In this document: positions 1-16,660 of the stretch, one piece after another
Layout: each line of letters begins with the position of its first letter
How positions within the stretch are numbered: the first letter of the stretch is position 1
From: Aquila chrysaetos chrysaetos
Taxonomy: Eukaryota; Chordata; Aves; Accipitriformes; Accipitridae
Assembly: GCF_900496995.4 (NCBI RefSeq)
Contig: NC_044019.1
Span: forward strand, 8,157,501 to 8,221,500
Direction: 5' to 3'
DNA: 64,000 nt
The notes under the pieces: generated by a model
The model's input: the letters and a program-made list of their open reading frames with translations, nothing else
Told to the model about the DNA's origin: nothing
The model's database searches: none
Translations under genes and position numbers: made by a program

Positions 1-40
1 GGCACTAGCCACTCATTAACAGCACCTGAAGCGTAGGATC

Positions 41-428
41 AGAGAATCACAGGATGGTTTGGGTTGGAAGGGACCTTTAAAGATCATCTGGTCCAACTCC
101 TGCCACTAGACCAGCTTCCTCAAAGCCCCGTCCAACCTGACCACGAACACTTGGAGGGATGGGGCATCTACAACCCCTCTGGGCAACCTGTTCCAGTGCC
201 TCACCACCCTCACTGTAAAAAACATGCTCCTTATGTCTAATCTAAACCTACCCTCTTTCAGTTTAAAACCGTTGTCCCTTGTGCTGTCACTACAGGCCCT
301 GGTAAAACATCTCTCCATCTTCCATATAGGCCCCCTTTAAGTATTTAAAGGCCGCAGTAGTGTCTCCCTGGAGCCTTCTCTTCTCCAGGCTGAACAACCC
401 CAACTCTCTCCAGCTGTCTTCATGGCTT
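41..428 (-). mobile_element. CR1 LINE 3' fragment (non-LTR retrotransposon)
   Basis: Truncated 3' end of a chicken-repeat-1 LINE, read on the minus strand, so its 3' end is at about 41. The minus strand from 318 to 106 still encodes the conserved C-terminal piece of CR1 ORF2 (motifs [37 protein letters not shown]), followed by the typical 3' tail (GGTTGGACCAGATGATCTTT on the minus strand). Flanking target duplications are not expected for CR1. It is 5'-truncated and cannot move. It lies downstream of RPA2 in intergenic DNA. Confidence 0.93.
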
Positions 429-2177
429 CATACAATGTACGAAGCTTCAGCCAAGAGACCCACCCCAGTGGCAGGGGCCAACAGGTGTGTAAGTCACACC
501 AGAATCCAGTTTTTCCTTCTCCCGGGAAAAAAAACTAAGTGCTGGACTATGGGCTGGGTAGAAGATGGGCTCCAGCGAGGAGGAGGGGAGCAGAGCATAG
601 AAGAAACCAGAACAACTGAAAATGCCCAAGTGTTTTTGTCTCCTTTATTTGAGCCAAAAGCATTCTGAGTTTGGATTTCACCATTAGTTCACAGTTTTAA
701 ATGCAGACTTTCTGTGAAGCAGCCAATGCTTCTGCCCCCTAAGAACTATTCCAAATTGTCCCTCTACCCGAACAACAGCAGATGCTCCTGGATGCTTTGA
801 ATATCAAACAGCAAATGGAGACCAGGCAAAGACTTCAACTCCCTCCCCAGCTGTTTTCCTCTCCAGTCGCATCACAAGTGTTTTGCCCAGTCACACAACT
901 ACTCTCTTTACTGCAAGCAATTCCATTCACCTTGACTTCCAAAAATCAGGGATTTTCTTCCTAACCTGCATACTTCCTGCAAAAGGGAAATAACAGTAGT
1001 TTTGGCTTCTAGATCTGCTGGACTCCACAGCCTGGAAGCTGACCTGTTATACATCTATCTATAGCACATTTTAGCCCCAGAAGTGCACCGTGGGCTACAG
1101 CTGTGCCACTCTCTGAACCTGAGCAGGACAGTGGGGTTTGCCCCAGCATGAACGCCAGAAGCAGACACCCTGTGTCCAGCAGCCAGCCCCACAGATGTGC
1201 ATACAGGGAAGAACTGCTTTTTCAAAGCCAGGTCACTTCACCAGTCCCAGGTAACAAAAGCCCCACAACCTGCAGCTCCCGTGGCAGCTGGAGTTGACCA
1301 GCCCGTGAGCCCACCGGCATCAGCCCTGGCTGCATATGCTGTTTTTCCAGCAAGCCCCGTGCCCCTGGGAACTCGGCAGGCAGCAATTGAAGGACAGGTC
1401 AGCGCAGCGCAGCAAACCAGGCTCCCATCTGGCAGGCAGCAAGCACATTTCAGTCTCTCAGCGTTCAGCTTGAAAGATCCCGGGGTCCTGCTTTTCAGCA
1501 ACGCATTCACCACAAAAGTTCCTCCTGTGAGAACAGCTACACGCCGTCACAGTGAAAAATGCTCCTGAATATTTATGAACTCCTGAAGTGCTCCCATTAA
1601 CAAATGCAAAACAATTCGCAGAAGGTAGTTTTCAGCTTTGCATTTTATAGAACAGGAAGCATATCATGACTAAGAGGACAGAAATACGCTGAAGCAGCTG
1701 CCCTCAGCACACTGCCTTCCTGAACAAGGCAGGATTGTGCAGAGAAACAGGAAATGAAAACCTGTTATCTCCACCCCGATACATCACCAATATCAGCCCT
1801 GCTGTTTCATAACTTAGTGTTTTCTCTGTTATGCTTTAAAAATAGTTTAAAGAAGAAAAACTTGTTCCATGTGACGTAATTCATTTGAGCTTCGGCTAAA
1901 GTACTTCTGGTGGTAGAAATGATCCTGGCTATATTTGGAACACTGATACAACGTGCAGCTTTCTTCAGTAGTACCATTATTTAATTTCTTAGTTTCCAGA
2001 CATTTGCTTCAGTTTGACCTTTTAAAGCAATTTACTTCAAAAGCTAAGGAAAAAATAAGTATAGTTAAAGAAACTCTGAAAGCATGAGCTGTGTTTTTAC
2101 CCACATGGCTAAGTTTTGTCAACACAGATGCTTTTCTTTTTTAGGGAAGAAAAGCCTCTAGAGCCACACACGCATGC
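429..2177. other. Intergenic DNA downstream of RPA2
   Basis: No gene recognised. Several open frames of 60-123 codons exist on both strands (for example 1197-1568 plus), but none resembles a known protein, carries splice-supported extension, or lies next to a promoter-like CpG island. In human the next gene on this side of RPA2 is THEMIS2, and I see no trace of its exons here. Confidence 0.6.
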
Positions 2178-2712
2178 AAGACTACCCAAGTGAAAATTTT
2201 ATTGGAAACATTCAAAAGTTGTAGTAACAAGATCACCTCATAGTATAAACTAAACCAATTAAAAATCTATTCATGATTACTGTACATTAGTGGAATATTA
2301 CTCTTGGCTACCCACTTAGTGAATGAAATGGAATGAAAGCTGAGTTAGGAGATACAGCTCTAGAAACAAAAGACAATCTGCCCAGGACAAGATTAGAAAG
2401 AAGAACCTCTTTCTAACACAGGCATCCTCTAAGGAGACAAAACCAAACTGAAGGCTCTGAAGCTTTGAGGAGTTCAGTTTTCCCATGTCTCTTTATCCTT
2501 TCAGTCACAGGGTCACAGCATATAATCGAGTCCAGTTAACAGAATCGTATACGTTCTGCTTGTCCTTGAATTACAAGGAGGCACTCACAGAGTAACTGGG
2601 ACTTTCAGAGGCTAGAAAAAGTAAAGATCACCTTCCATGTCACAAAGCTCCACAGGGTAACTTGATACATGGACAAGCATTTGCTTAGAACTAAATCCAG
2701 CTGGAAGTAACT
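2178..2712 (-). other. RPA2: RPA2 3' untranslated region
   Basis: Downstream of the RPA2 stop on the minus strand. A canonical AATAAA lies at 2203-2198 (plus-strand TTTATT), followed on the minus strand by a GU-rich run (TGCGTGTGTGGCT, about 2175-2163). This predicts cleavage near 2180-2190 and a 3' UTR of roughly 0.5 kb. The poly(A) signal is seen directly; the cleavage point is inferred. Confidence 0.8.
2198..2203 (-). terminator. RPA2: RPA2 poly(A) signal AATAAA
   Basis: Minus-strand AATAAA about 510 nt after the RPA2 stop codon. It is followed by a GU-rich downstream element, the usual layout of a strong vertebrate cleavage and polyadenylation site. Confidence 0.8.
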
Positions 2713-7600
<4,888 letters not shown>

Positions 7601-8293
7601 AGCGGCGGTTGGAGGGGCTCTGAACCCCCCACTGGTGGGGCTCTCCTCAGCTTGCCTTCTCCGTCCTCCCGCTGCAGTCCGGGTGGCTGAGGGATGGTGT
7701 CCGCCTCGTTAGAGAGATGCCTCCCCGAGAGGAGAAACACCAAATATTCCAGGCATTGACAGTGGGGGTTCTGGGGTCATGCATTGCCCTCAGGCTGTGG
7801 CACGGTCCTGCCTGCTCAGAGGGCTGCCAGGCTTTGGATGGGAGAAGGGGCAGCCGGAGGGCTGGGGCATAAGGAGCTTGTGGGGGATCCAGGTCTCTAC
7901 ATGGCAAGGTAAGGATGTGCCTTATGATGCAAAGTGGAGGCTTGGGGGAGAGCATAACCGGAACGAGGCTTCTCGACGCCAGCAAGAGGCTCCCAACAAG
8001 CCCCAGCAGCGAGAAACAGTAAGGTAAGGAAAGGATCGTCCTTCCCTTTCTTTTTAATTGTTGCCAGCCCTGTCTGACTTCACACAAGCTCTGAGTACCT
8101 GGAACACTTGAGGGAATGGGACGTGCTCTTTCTGTTGGTGCACCTAATCCTGCCTGTTAGAGGCAGTGGGAGGAGAGCATTGCAAAACAGACTTGCAGCA
8201 TTTCTTCAAACTGTGAAGAGGCATCTGGGAGACTTGTCTCAAAAAGGGTCTGTTTTGCTTTATAAGTGTGAAGAGCCTCTCCATGTTTTCTAG

Positions 8294-8800
8294 TACGGTC
8301 TCCAGAAGTGGGCACCCTATTCCACAGGAGGCCTCAATAGCACTTGCAGACAGTAAAAGTTTTATTTTGTGTGATTATTTTAAGTATATATGTTCCCTTG
8401 TAACGTTTGCTTTTTTCCTAACAGTGCAACATCAACCTGTAACCTGCTGTAACCTCTAGTCCTAGTTTGTAGTGCTGTTGCCTGACCCCACGTTTTCATT
8501 TTCTGTCTCTGCAGATGATTGTTCCTACTTAGAAGTAGTTATCGGTCCTTATGACTTGATGTTGACTTTTCTTTTTCCTTCAAATTATTTCTCCCAGTTC
8601 TTTGACATCATGTTGAATTTTGATCTTCCGCTTCGATGGGCTTGCTGACAGCCCAGCATCATCTACAAATGCCAGAAGCATATTAGTGAAAACATAGAAG
8701 TGTGTGTCTGCTGCACTTTTGGAGGCATTCCTTTGTTTCATTTTAATGAGAGTTGTTATCCTGCTGTTCAAACAGCTGTGCAAACAGCTTTGCTTCATTA
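8294..8800 (-). mobile_element. Decayed CR1-type LINE reverse-transcriptase remnant in SMPDL3B intron 2
   Basis: On the minus strand, 8798-8580 encodes a stretch with LLAFVDDAGLS followed about 15 residues later by IQHDVKELGEI. This resembles the CR1/L2-type reverse-transcriptase core (an FADDT-like catalytic box, then an IQ-D---L--W segment), with the metal-binding Asp pair still visible as VDD. The flanking bases match the antisense of the same region only loosely. I infer an ancient, inactive LINE copy; the assignment rests on a short, diverged match and the ends are approximate. Confidence 0.4.
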
Positions 8801-9095
8801 TTGCTGATCAGATGTTGACCTGAGATTGCAAAATGCTGTTCCTTGCAATATTTCCAGTCAGCTTTAGTGCCTCTTAAATGCACTGAGGCAGAGTGAGCCT
8901 CCATTTCCTATGCTTGTGTACAGATTTTTCAAGGTAGAATAAAGTGGAGCCTGTTTTCACTTTGAGCAATTCCTTGAAACTCCTTCAGTGCCTTCGCCAG
9001 TTAACATAGCGCTGGTTCCTGCCCCCAAAAGCTTTAACTTTATTTTCTAGAAGGCTCAAAGAAAGAGCAGTAAGCAAGTTTCTCTGCCTTGCTTA

Positions 9096-10240
9096 TGTGG
9101 TAGGTTGACCCTGGCTGGAGGCTAGGTGCCCACCAAAGCTGCTCTATCACTCCCACCCCCTCAGCTGAACAGGGGAGAGAAAATATAACAAAGGGCTCGC
9201 GGATCGAGATAAGGACAGGGAGAGATCACTCAACCAATTAGTCACAGGCAAAACAGACTCGACTTTGGGAAAATAAACTTAATTTATTGCCAATCAACCA
9301 GAGTTGAGTAATGAGAAATAAAACCAAATCTTAAAACACCTTCCCCCGCCCCTCCCTTCTTCCCTGGCACAGCTTCACTCCTGGATTCTCCACCTACCGC
9401 CCCGCCCCAGTGGTGCAGGGGGATGGGGAGTGGGTGTTGCCGTCAGTTCATCACTTCTTGTCTCTGCCACTCCTTCCTCTTCAGGGGCAGGAGTCCTCAC
9501 ACTCTTCCCCTGCTCCACCGTGAGGTCCCTCCCATGGGAGACGGTCCTCCATGAACTTCTCCAACATGAGTCCCTCCCACAGGCTGCAGTTCTTCATGAA
9601 CTGCTCCAGCGTGGGTCCCTCCCATGGGCTGCAGTCCTTCAGGAGCACACTGCTCCAGTGTGGGTCCCCTGCAGGGTCACAAGTCCTGCCAGAAAACCTG
9701 CTTCGTGGGCTCCTCTCTCCACGGATCCGGAGGTCCTGCCAGGAGCCTACTCCAACGCAGGCTTCCCACAGGGTCACAGCCTCCTTCGAGCATCCCCCTG
9801 CTCTGTTGTGGGGTCTTCCATGGGCTGCAGGTGGATAACTGCTCCACTGTGGACCTCCATGGGCTGCAGGGGCCAGCCTGTCTCACCATGGTCTTCACTA
9901 GGGGCTGCAGGGGAATCTCTGCTCTGGTGCCTGGAGCACCTCCTCCCCCTCCTTCTTCACTGACCTGGGGGTCTGCAGGGTTGTTTCTCTCACATGTTCT
10001 CACTCCTCTCTCTGGCTGCAGTTGCTGTGCCCCCTGCAATTTTTTTTCCCTTCTTAAATATGTTATCACAGAGGCGTTACCACTGTTGCTGATGGGCTCG
10101 GCCTTGGCCGACAGTGGGTATGTCTTGGAGCCGGCTGGCATTGGCTGTATCGGACATAGGGGAAGCTTCTAGCAGCTTCTCACAGAAGCCACCCCTGTAA
10201 CCCCCCTGCTACCAAAACCTTGCCACACAAACCCAATACA
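9096..10240 (-). mobile_element. Solo LTR of an avian ERVL-like retrovirus, 1145 bp, in SMPDL3B intron 2
   Basis: An LTR in minus orientation with exact ends: TG at 10240 reading down to CA at 9096, flanked by a perfect 5-bp target duplication GCTTA (9091-9095 and 10241-10245). It starts TGTATTGGGTTTGTGTGGCA and ends CAGGGTCAACCTACCACA on the minus strand, matching the terminal sequences of the LTR at 35747-36316. A poly(A) signal AATAAA lies at 9288-9283. U3 contains about three degenerate 45-bp units (about 9525-9690). No gag, pol or env sequence is present, so this is a recombined solo LTR. The 5-bp duplication fits the ERVL class. It is antisense to SMPDL3B. Confidence 0.93.
9525..9690 (-). 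repeat. Degenerate ~45-bp tandem repeats inside the LTR
   Basis: Three or so imperfect units of about 45 bp share a core like CTTCATGAACTGCTCCAGCG plus GGGTCCCTCCCATGGGCTGC (plus strand), near 9546, 9592 and 9637. Further TCCATGGGCTGCAG echoes occur at about 9820, 9868 and 9900. In LTRs such arrays often act as U3 enhancer repeats; that role here is inference. Confidence 0.75.
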
Positions 10241-13200
10241 GCTTATCACTTCAAGCATTTGACCTGTTAGTCACAGACAGTGGCTGTGCTGCTTTTATTT
10301 TTCTAGAGATGATACTCCTCACATCCCCAGTGAGAAGCTTGGAGAAGAAAAGGTTCTGCACATAATAGAAAATCTGACTTCTCTGATAAAAGAGACATTT
10401 CCAGGTAGGATTTGAGGGTATGAGAAGGAGAGAGGGGCACGGAGTCTCATAGGAAGAGCTTACCAGGGTGGCAAAAATGACAGAATTGGAAAGGGGAAAG
10501 GCACGGAAGGCCTGGGGTCGTTGGGAGTTGTTTGTCTGCTTCCTAGTTGCTGTATGGCATGAGGTGTGTGAATTGAGGTGTCTGATGCGCACTCATTGTT
10601 TCAGGTTAACTCACTCAGAAGAGAGGAAAATAAACATTCCTGTAATTAGTCATTAAGACAGAAAAGGCTGCAAGTTTTCCTCACACTTAATCCATGTTAG
10701 CAGTGGGGGAAGGAGCATTATTGATGGTGAAAGCTCACTGATTCATCTGTAAAGCCATGGCTCTGGGGTGGCTTGTCCTGAGGAGCGATGGTCTTTGCAG
10801 TGTTGTAGCCCCAGTCAATGCAACCATATGGCTGTGGTGTGGATGATTCGCTTTTGCAAAGCTCTCAATTCATGCTGTTCTTTCCAAGTCTGTGAGTGTC
10901 TCAGGGAGCTTTGGTGCTGAGGAACTCGGAAGCAAGCATGGATTCCTCTGTGCCTCCTTTTCTCTGTCTCTAGATACTAAAGTCTATGCGGCGATGGGCA
11001 ATCATGACTTCCACCCCAAGAATCAGTTTCCAGGGAAGGAGCACAGGATCTACAACCGAACAGCTGAACTGTGGCGTTCCTGGCTGAATGATGCTTCCAC
11101 TCCTCTTTTCAGAGCAGGTATGCACCACTGGCTCATGTTGGCAGCTCTCTGGGAGATGGGGGTGGTTAGGAGAATACCATGAATGGTTTTCCCTGCTTCT
11201 ATGCTCAGAGCAACAGTATTTATAGAGTATTTGCAGAGGAAGGGTCCAATTTAATGCTGATTTCTGGCACTGAGTTCTCCTGCTTGTGAGAAAAGAAATT
11301 TCTTTATGCTTTAGTCTCTCCTGCTTTCCTCGAGTTACTGGAAAGCGTCCCTTCGGAGAATGCAGAGTGGTCAGCTTCAGTGGAATTAAAAAGATCTTTT
11401 AAGAAAGCTGCAGGTACAGGCAGCACTTTGGCAGTCTAGAGCTGCCCAGCTCCTGGTGCTGCACACTGTCCCCATGCAGGGCCTCCCTTCACCATGAGAG
11501 GCATAAGCATGACAAGAGGCACACGGGGAAGAGTCACTCCAAATCCCCATCCTGGGGTGGTCAGAGCGCTGCTGGCCCCTTGTCCAGACAGTGACTCTGC
11601 TGTGGCTATTGCCAAGGAATGCTGAGGGGGATGGAAACAAAGGGATCTGGGGTCACAGCAACCAGCGTGACCAGACCTCCAGCTCTTTCCCTGTCGGTTG
11701 CATTCTTCAGGAGCTTTCTACAGTGAGAAGCTGCCCAGCCCAAGGACAAGGGGGCGAATGGTTGTGCTCAATACCAATCTGTACTATGACAAGAATAATG
11801 AGACAGCTGGTGAGGAAGATCCTGGAGGGCAGTTCCAGTGGCTGGAAGAAACACTGACCAATGCTTCTAGAGCAGATGAAATGGTATTAAAAGAAATGAA
11901 TAAGCAAACTCTGTAGAGGGCTTCTCCCAGCCTGGAAGCTCTTCTTGCTCCTGCTCTCCCCTCTGTGCAGTCACAGCACAGTGAGGGAAGTGTGGGCTTT
12001 GCGTTCAGTGCAACTCCTGCTTTTGTAGGTCTACATTGTGGGGCACGTCCCTCCTGGCTTCTTCGAGAAGAAACGAGGCATGCCCTGGTTCCGGAGTGGC
12101 TTTAATGAACGATACTTGAAAATCGTGCAGAAGCACCACAGGGTGATTGCTGCCCAGTTTTTTGGGCACCATCACACAGACAGCTTTCGGATGTTTTACA
12201 GTGATACAGGTACCGGTTCTGGCCACGCAAGCATTTGTGTGATAGCTCTGCCAATGCCCAGAAAATCACTGTTGATTAGAGTTTTCAGTGGCTGTTAGCT
12301 GAATGTAGCTGAGAAGCCAGAAAAGGCTTGTGAAATGCTTTGGTCAACAAGAGACAACAGTGGTTCTGATCTCCACCCCCAGCCTGTAGGTCCATCCCTC
12401 CTTCCTGTTTACCCTCCATTTTGTTGTTTCCCCTCAATGCCTTGCAACTTCTTGCCTGCTCCCTATTGATGGGTTTTGGACATCAGCTGAGACATAAGGG
12501 AGCAGTTGCTAATCTTTGCATTGGGGTTACGGGTAGTGCTCTGGGTCTCCTTTGCTGACCGTGGTTCTCTTGCGCACCCTCACTGCAAGAGTCTTCGACA
12601 GCAGTGGAAAGCCTTTTCTCAGCTGCAGCAGTCCCATGTTCAGCCCCTGATGCTGTTCAATGTGCTGACCTTTATGCGTGCGCTGTTGTAACTAGGGCGG
12701 GTGACAAAGCTGCTGTTTGCAGTGTGATCAGTTCCCGGGGTGCTCACTGCAGCATGGACAGGGTGTGATACAAGCCAAGGTCCCTATTCGTGGGTTGTTT
12801 TGCCTTTCTGTTAAGGTTCTCCAATCAATGTCATGTTCCTGGCCCCTGGAGTGACTCCCTGGAAAACAACATTACCTGGAGTGAACAATGGAGCCAACAA
12901 CCCTGGGATTCGGGTGATCGACTATGATCCAGACACCCTTCAAGTGTTGGTAGGGGATCCCCATGTGCTGCATGCTGCAGTTCTAGAAGAGTACTTTAAT
13001 TCCTCCATGTGGTTTTAACAGGCAGGACTACAGGACCCAAGCAGCTATGAAGAAGAGGACCCAAACCAAGCTATTTCAGCCTCATGTCTAGCACAAAAAT
13101 TTAGTGAGAACATCAGTGAGTGAAGGCAAGGTGACGGCAGTCAGCTGGCCCAGGCCTTTTGCTGGGATGAGTTCCCCAGGGCAGTGCAGGACCGGTTTTG

Positions 13201-14463
13201 TTGTGTTCTTCATGTCTGTAGCTAGCTTCCTTTGATGCTTGTGTTACTACCCAGCTAATGTGGATTGCACAACTCCTCTTTGAGGACTAACAGACTTGTC
13301 AAACTCCCTCCAAAAACTTTTAACCATCTAGAAAATTATTTGGGTCCCCCTGCTTGCTAAATTTATTCATTTGTAATGGATCTGAATTTAGGTGAATTGT
13401 AGGGGCAGCTTCTGTTTCCTCTGTCTCTTACTTGCAAAGAGATGGAGGATGGGGTCTTTGTGCCTTTCTTTGCCATGGATAAAGCAGCTCTGTAGATGCT
13501 CTGTTTACATGTTTATAGCATGAGAAATGAGTGTGGAAATACACTGTGGAAGGCTAGGGAGCTAGTGAAGCAGAGGGAAAGAGGGAAAGACTTGAGAACA
13601 GAAGTTGTGAAAAACTTTATTTTTTTAGTTTGTTCACGGTTGAGAAAATAACTTCACTCAGTAAGTAACACTACTTAACCCTTGCTTCTGCCAGTGGATA
13701 GTGTTGGTAGTAAATAACAGCGTGATTTTGAAGCAGGCCATGCTCAAACTTCCTGATGTTTGGAGATAAAAGTCAAGCAGAGAAAAGCCATCCCTTCATC
13801 CCTTACGAAACAGGATGCTTTTGTGGTGAGTTCTGGAGGCTTTCATCCGAGGTGTCTGTCCCCAGGTTCACACCTCTGTAGAAAGCACCTGTCAGGAGGC
13901 AGCTCACCCCTTGTTGGGCAGGGAGATGCGCTGCCTGCAGTGAATACCTGTGTCTGTGGTGCTGCACACCAGCATCTGGGAGAAGTGGATGATTGCATCT
14001 GAGCCAAACATTTCACTCAAGAGCCGATCCTTTCCTGATTTGTCCTCGTTTTGTTTTTCTCTCCCTGTAGGATATGGTGACTTACTACTTGAACCTAACT
14101 CGTGCCAACATGATGGCCTCAACAGGGGAGGAAGAGTTCCCAACATGGGAAGAAGAGTATAGGCTGACAGAAGCCTTCCAAGTCCCTGATGGCTCTCTGC
14201 GCTCCATGCAAACAGTGCTGGAGAGGATATCAAAGGATCCGCACTATCTGCAGCAGTACTATGAGTTTAACTCTGTCAGATATGACCTCACCCCGTGCGA
14301 GGAGGCCTGCCGCGTTGATCATGTTTGTGCCATCAGGGAAGTTGATTTTACAAAATACAATGAGTGTGTTAAAACCAGCAGCTCTGCCTCTGCCATCATC
14401 AGTGTTCGGCTTTTATTCTTCTGCTTGCTCTTAGGACTTCTTAGTCCCCAGCAAGCGCTGTAA

Positions 14464-15560
14464 TGACTGAGAGCAAGAGAAAACGAAGAGAGCGCGAGTT
14501 CACAATGCACATGAATCGGCAATTATGAATGCTTTTGGCATTGAGAACTTACTCTGAAACCAAGACAAAATCAGTGGTTTTACTAAAAGCTCTGTGATGT
14601 TGATCTGAAATCTAGAAAAAACTGATGTATCAGGAAAGGGCAGTGATTGCTACAAAGTCTTTTTGTGCCAGACTGACTTGCATCAGGGAGTCCATCCCCC
14701 TTACGCTGTGACTTCTGAGGTAGTCTCACAAGTCAGGCGAAGACCAGGCTTCCTGGTGGACTTTAACTTATCGTGCATGAGAGCTGTGAGCTGCCACTTG
14801 TTCCCGAGGAGTCTGCTGCCAGGTGGGTTCCTCATGTTGGCACACGCTTCGCTTCTGGAAAGACCACACAACTGGTGACCTGGAAGGTCTTGTTTTGGTG
14901 GCCTTGTACAGCAGCAGCCCTGCCTTTGGCTTATGAGCAGAGCCAGGTGGGATTAGTTCTTCCTTTGACGGTGTATGAACAGCAAGTTTGGGCCATGACT
15001 TTCATGTGTCAGTGCCCAAGACAAGGCTCCAGGGTAAGAAGCTTAATTATTATTATTTTTTTAAATTTTTATTTATTTTTTCCCCCAATTGCTGAACATA
15101 AACAGCTCTTTCCTTTGTGCTCTCTTAACTTGCATCTACTTAGTTTCTTCCTTCAGCTGGGCATTGCAAGCTGACCTTGAACGCTTTGGTTATTTACCAA
15201 CCTTGGCCTTTGCTAGCTTGTCCGAGAACCTCGAGGGACCCAATACAAAGTGATGGCGTCGGACCCTTTAGGTTTGGGTGAAGGGGACGCAGAAGGAATA
15301 TTGGCGTTGTCTGTGAAAGGCAGCTCTGGGCTCTCCCAGTGTCTGACGTGGCAAAGCGGGAGCTCGCAAGGCAGCGGGGTGTTGTGCTCAGAACACGTAG
15401 CCTGAGCACACGAGGGACTCGGAAAGGTGCCGGCAGGGTCCGAGAGCAGAGGGGGCTGCGGGAGCGAGGACCCAAGTCTGCCAGTGGAGCAGCATAGGCT
15501 GGGCACGCAAATGTGGTGGCGTGCCCACCGGGGTGGCCAGGGTGGAACGGATGCATTGCA
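14464..15560. other. SMPDL3B 3' UTR and intergenic DNA
   Basis: Sequence after the SMPDL3B stop. No AATAAA or ATTAAA was found on the plus strand in the first kilobase; a weak CATAAA occurs at about 15098. The 3' end of SMPDL3B therefore cannot be placed from the sequence. A T-rich stretch (about 15046-15086) is the only compositional feature. No further gene is seen. Confidence 0.55.
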
Positions 15561-16660
15561 TCAGAAGAGGAGCGAGGGCACAGGAGGAACGGCCGCCTGC
15601 GGTGCTGGGGCTTCGCGGCCACAGTTGGCATTTGCCCCTGGTACTGCCTCAGAGCGTGTGCCGGAGCGGCGTGGCGGATGCCTGAGGGCAGCTGTCACGG
15701 GTTGTGCTGGGGTGCTCCTGGCCGGCCCTAGGGCAGCCGGTTCGGTGTGGGAGTCAGGAACCGGCCGGGGCCCCCTCTGCCAGCACCTCGGGGCTGGCTG
15801 CCCCCGGCTGGGCCCCGTGCCCCCCAGCTCTGCTGCACCGGAGCTCCCTGGGGCGAACGCCGCCCTGAGACGGAAGAGCGGGAGACGCTCGGTAGCGCTG
15901 GCCTCGGCCCTGTCCTGAAATCCTCCCGCTTGCAACGGGATTACAGGGCGGACGCTTCGCAGACCCGCTTCCTGGGGTGGCGTCGATTCCCTGGTTTCTT
16001 TTGAAGCAGCCTCCTGGGGAGGGGCGCGGGTGGACGCTCGCGTCGAGGGCTGCAGGCCTTCCCGCGGCGGGGGCGGGGGTTGGCTGCCGTGAAGGACCGG
16101 AAAGGTCGCGGAGAAAGCAGTGCCGGCGAGCGCCGGTACGTGGCTCGAGGCCGTGATCTGTCTGGCGGCGGGGCGGCAGAGCCGCCGCGTGAGTCGCGCC
16201 GGGTGCGGGGAGCCCCGCGGGGCTGCGGGCGGGGGGGGGGCAGCGGGTGCCGCTTCTCGGGAGGGGGCAAGAGCGCGTCCTCCCGCGGCGGCGGCGGCTC
16301 CGGGAGGGGGCGGGGCCTGCCCGGGGCGGGGCCGCGCCGGTCCCGCCGATGGCGCCGCGGGCCGCCCCGCCGCGGTTCGGGCCGCGGCAGCTCCTGCTGG
16401 CGGCGGCGGGGGCGGCGGCGGCGGCCCTGGACGTGTGCGCCGACGGGTGGGTGGCGGCGGAGTACGCGCGGGGCGGGCAGCCCGGCTGGGCCGCGCTGGC
16501 ACTGGCGCTGCTGGCCGCCGCCTCGGTCGCCACCCAGGCCTGCAGCTGGCTCTGGCTCCGCTCCGACCCGCCCGCCCTGCGCCCCGACGTGCCCCGGTGG
16601 CTGCTCGCCGCCCTCCACCTCCTCCAGCTCGGCTTCCTCTTCAGGTACGGTACCGCACCC
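15560..16660 (+). promoter_or_regulatory. XKR8: CpG island / XKR8 promoter and exon 1
   Basis: GC- and CpG-dense DNA covers the region upstream of the XKR8 start codon and all of its first exon. GGGGCGGGG-type boxes (Sp1-like) occur at about 16309-16333, directly upstream of the ATG at 16349. No TATA box is apparent. The long open frames in this block on both strands are a by-product of the GC content. Confidence 0.75.

Noticed and set aside
9430-10172. Open frames of 154-182 codons inside the 9096-10240 LTR
   Set aside because: They are translations of LTR U3 repeats in several overlapping frames; LTRs of this type do not encode proteins and no viral protein motif is present.
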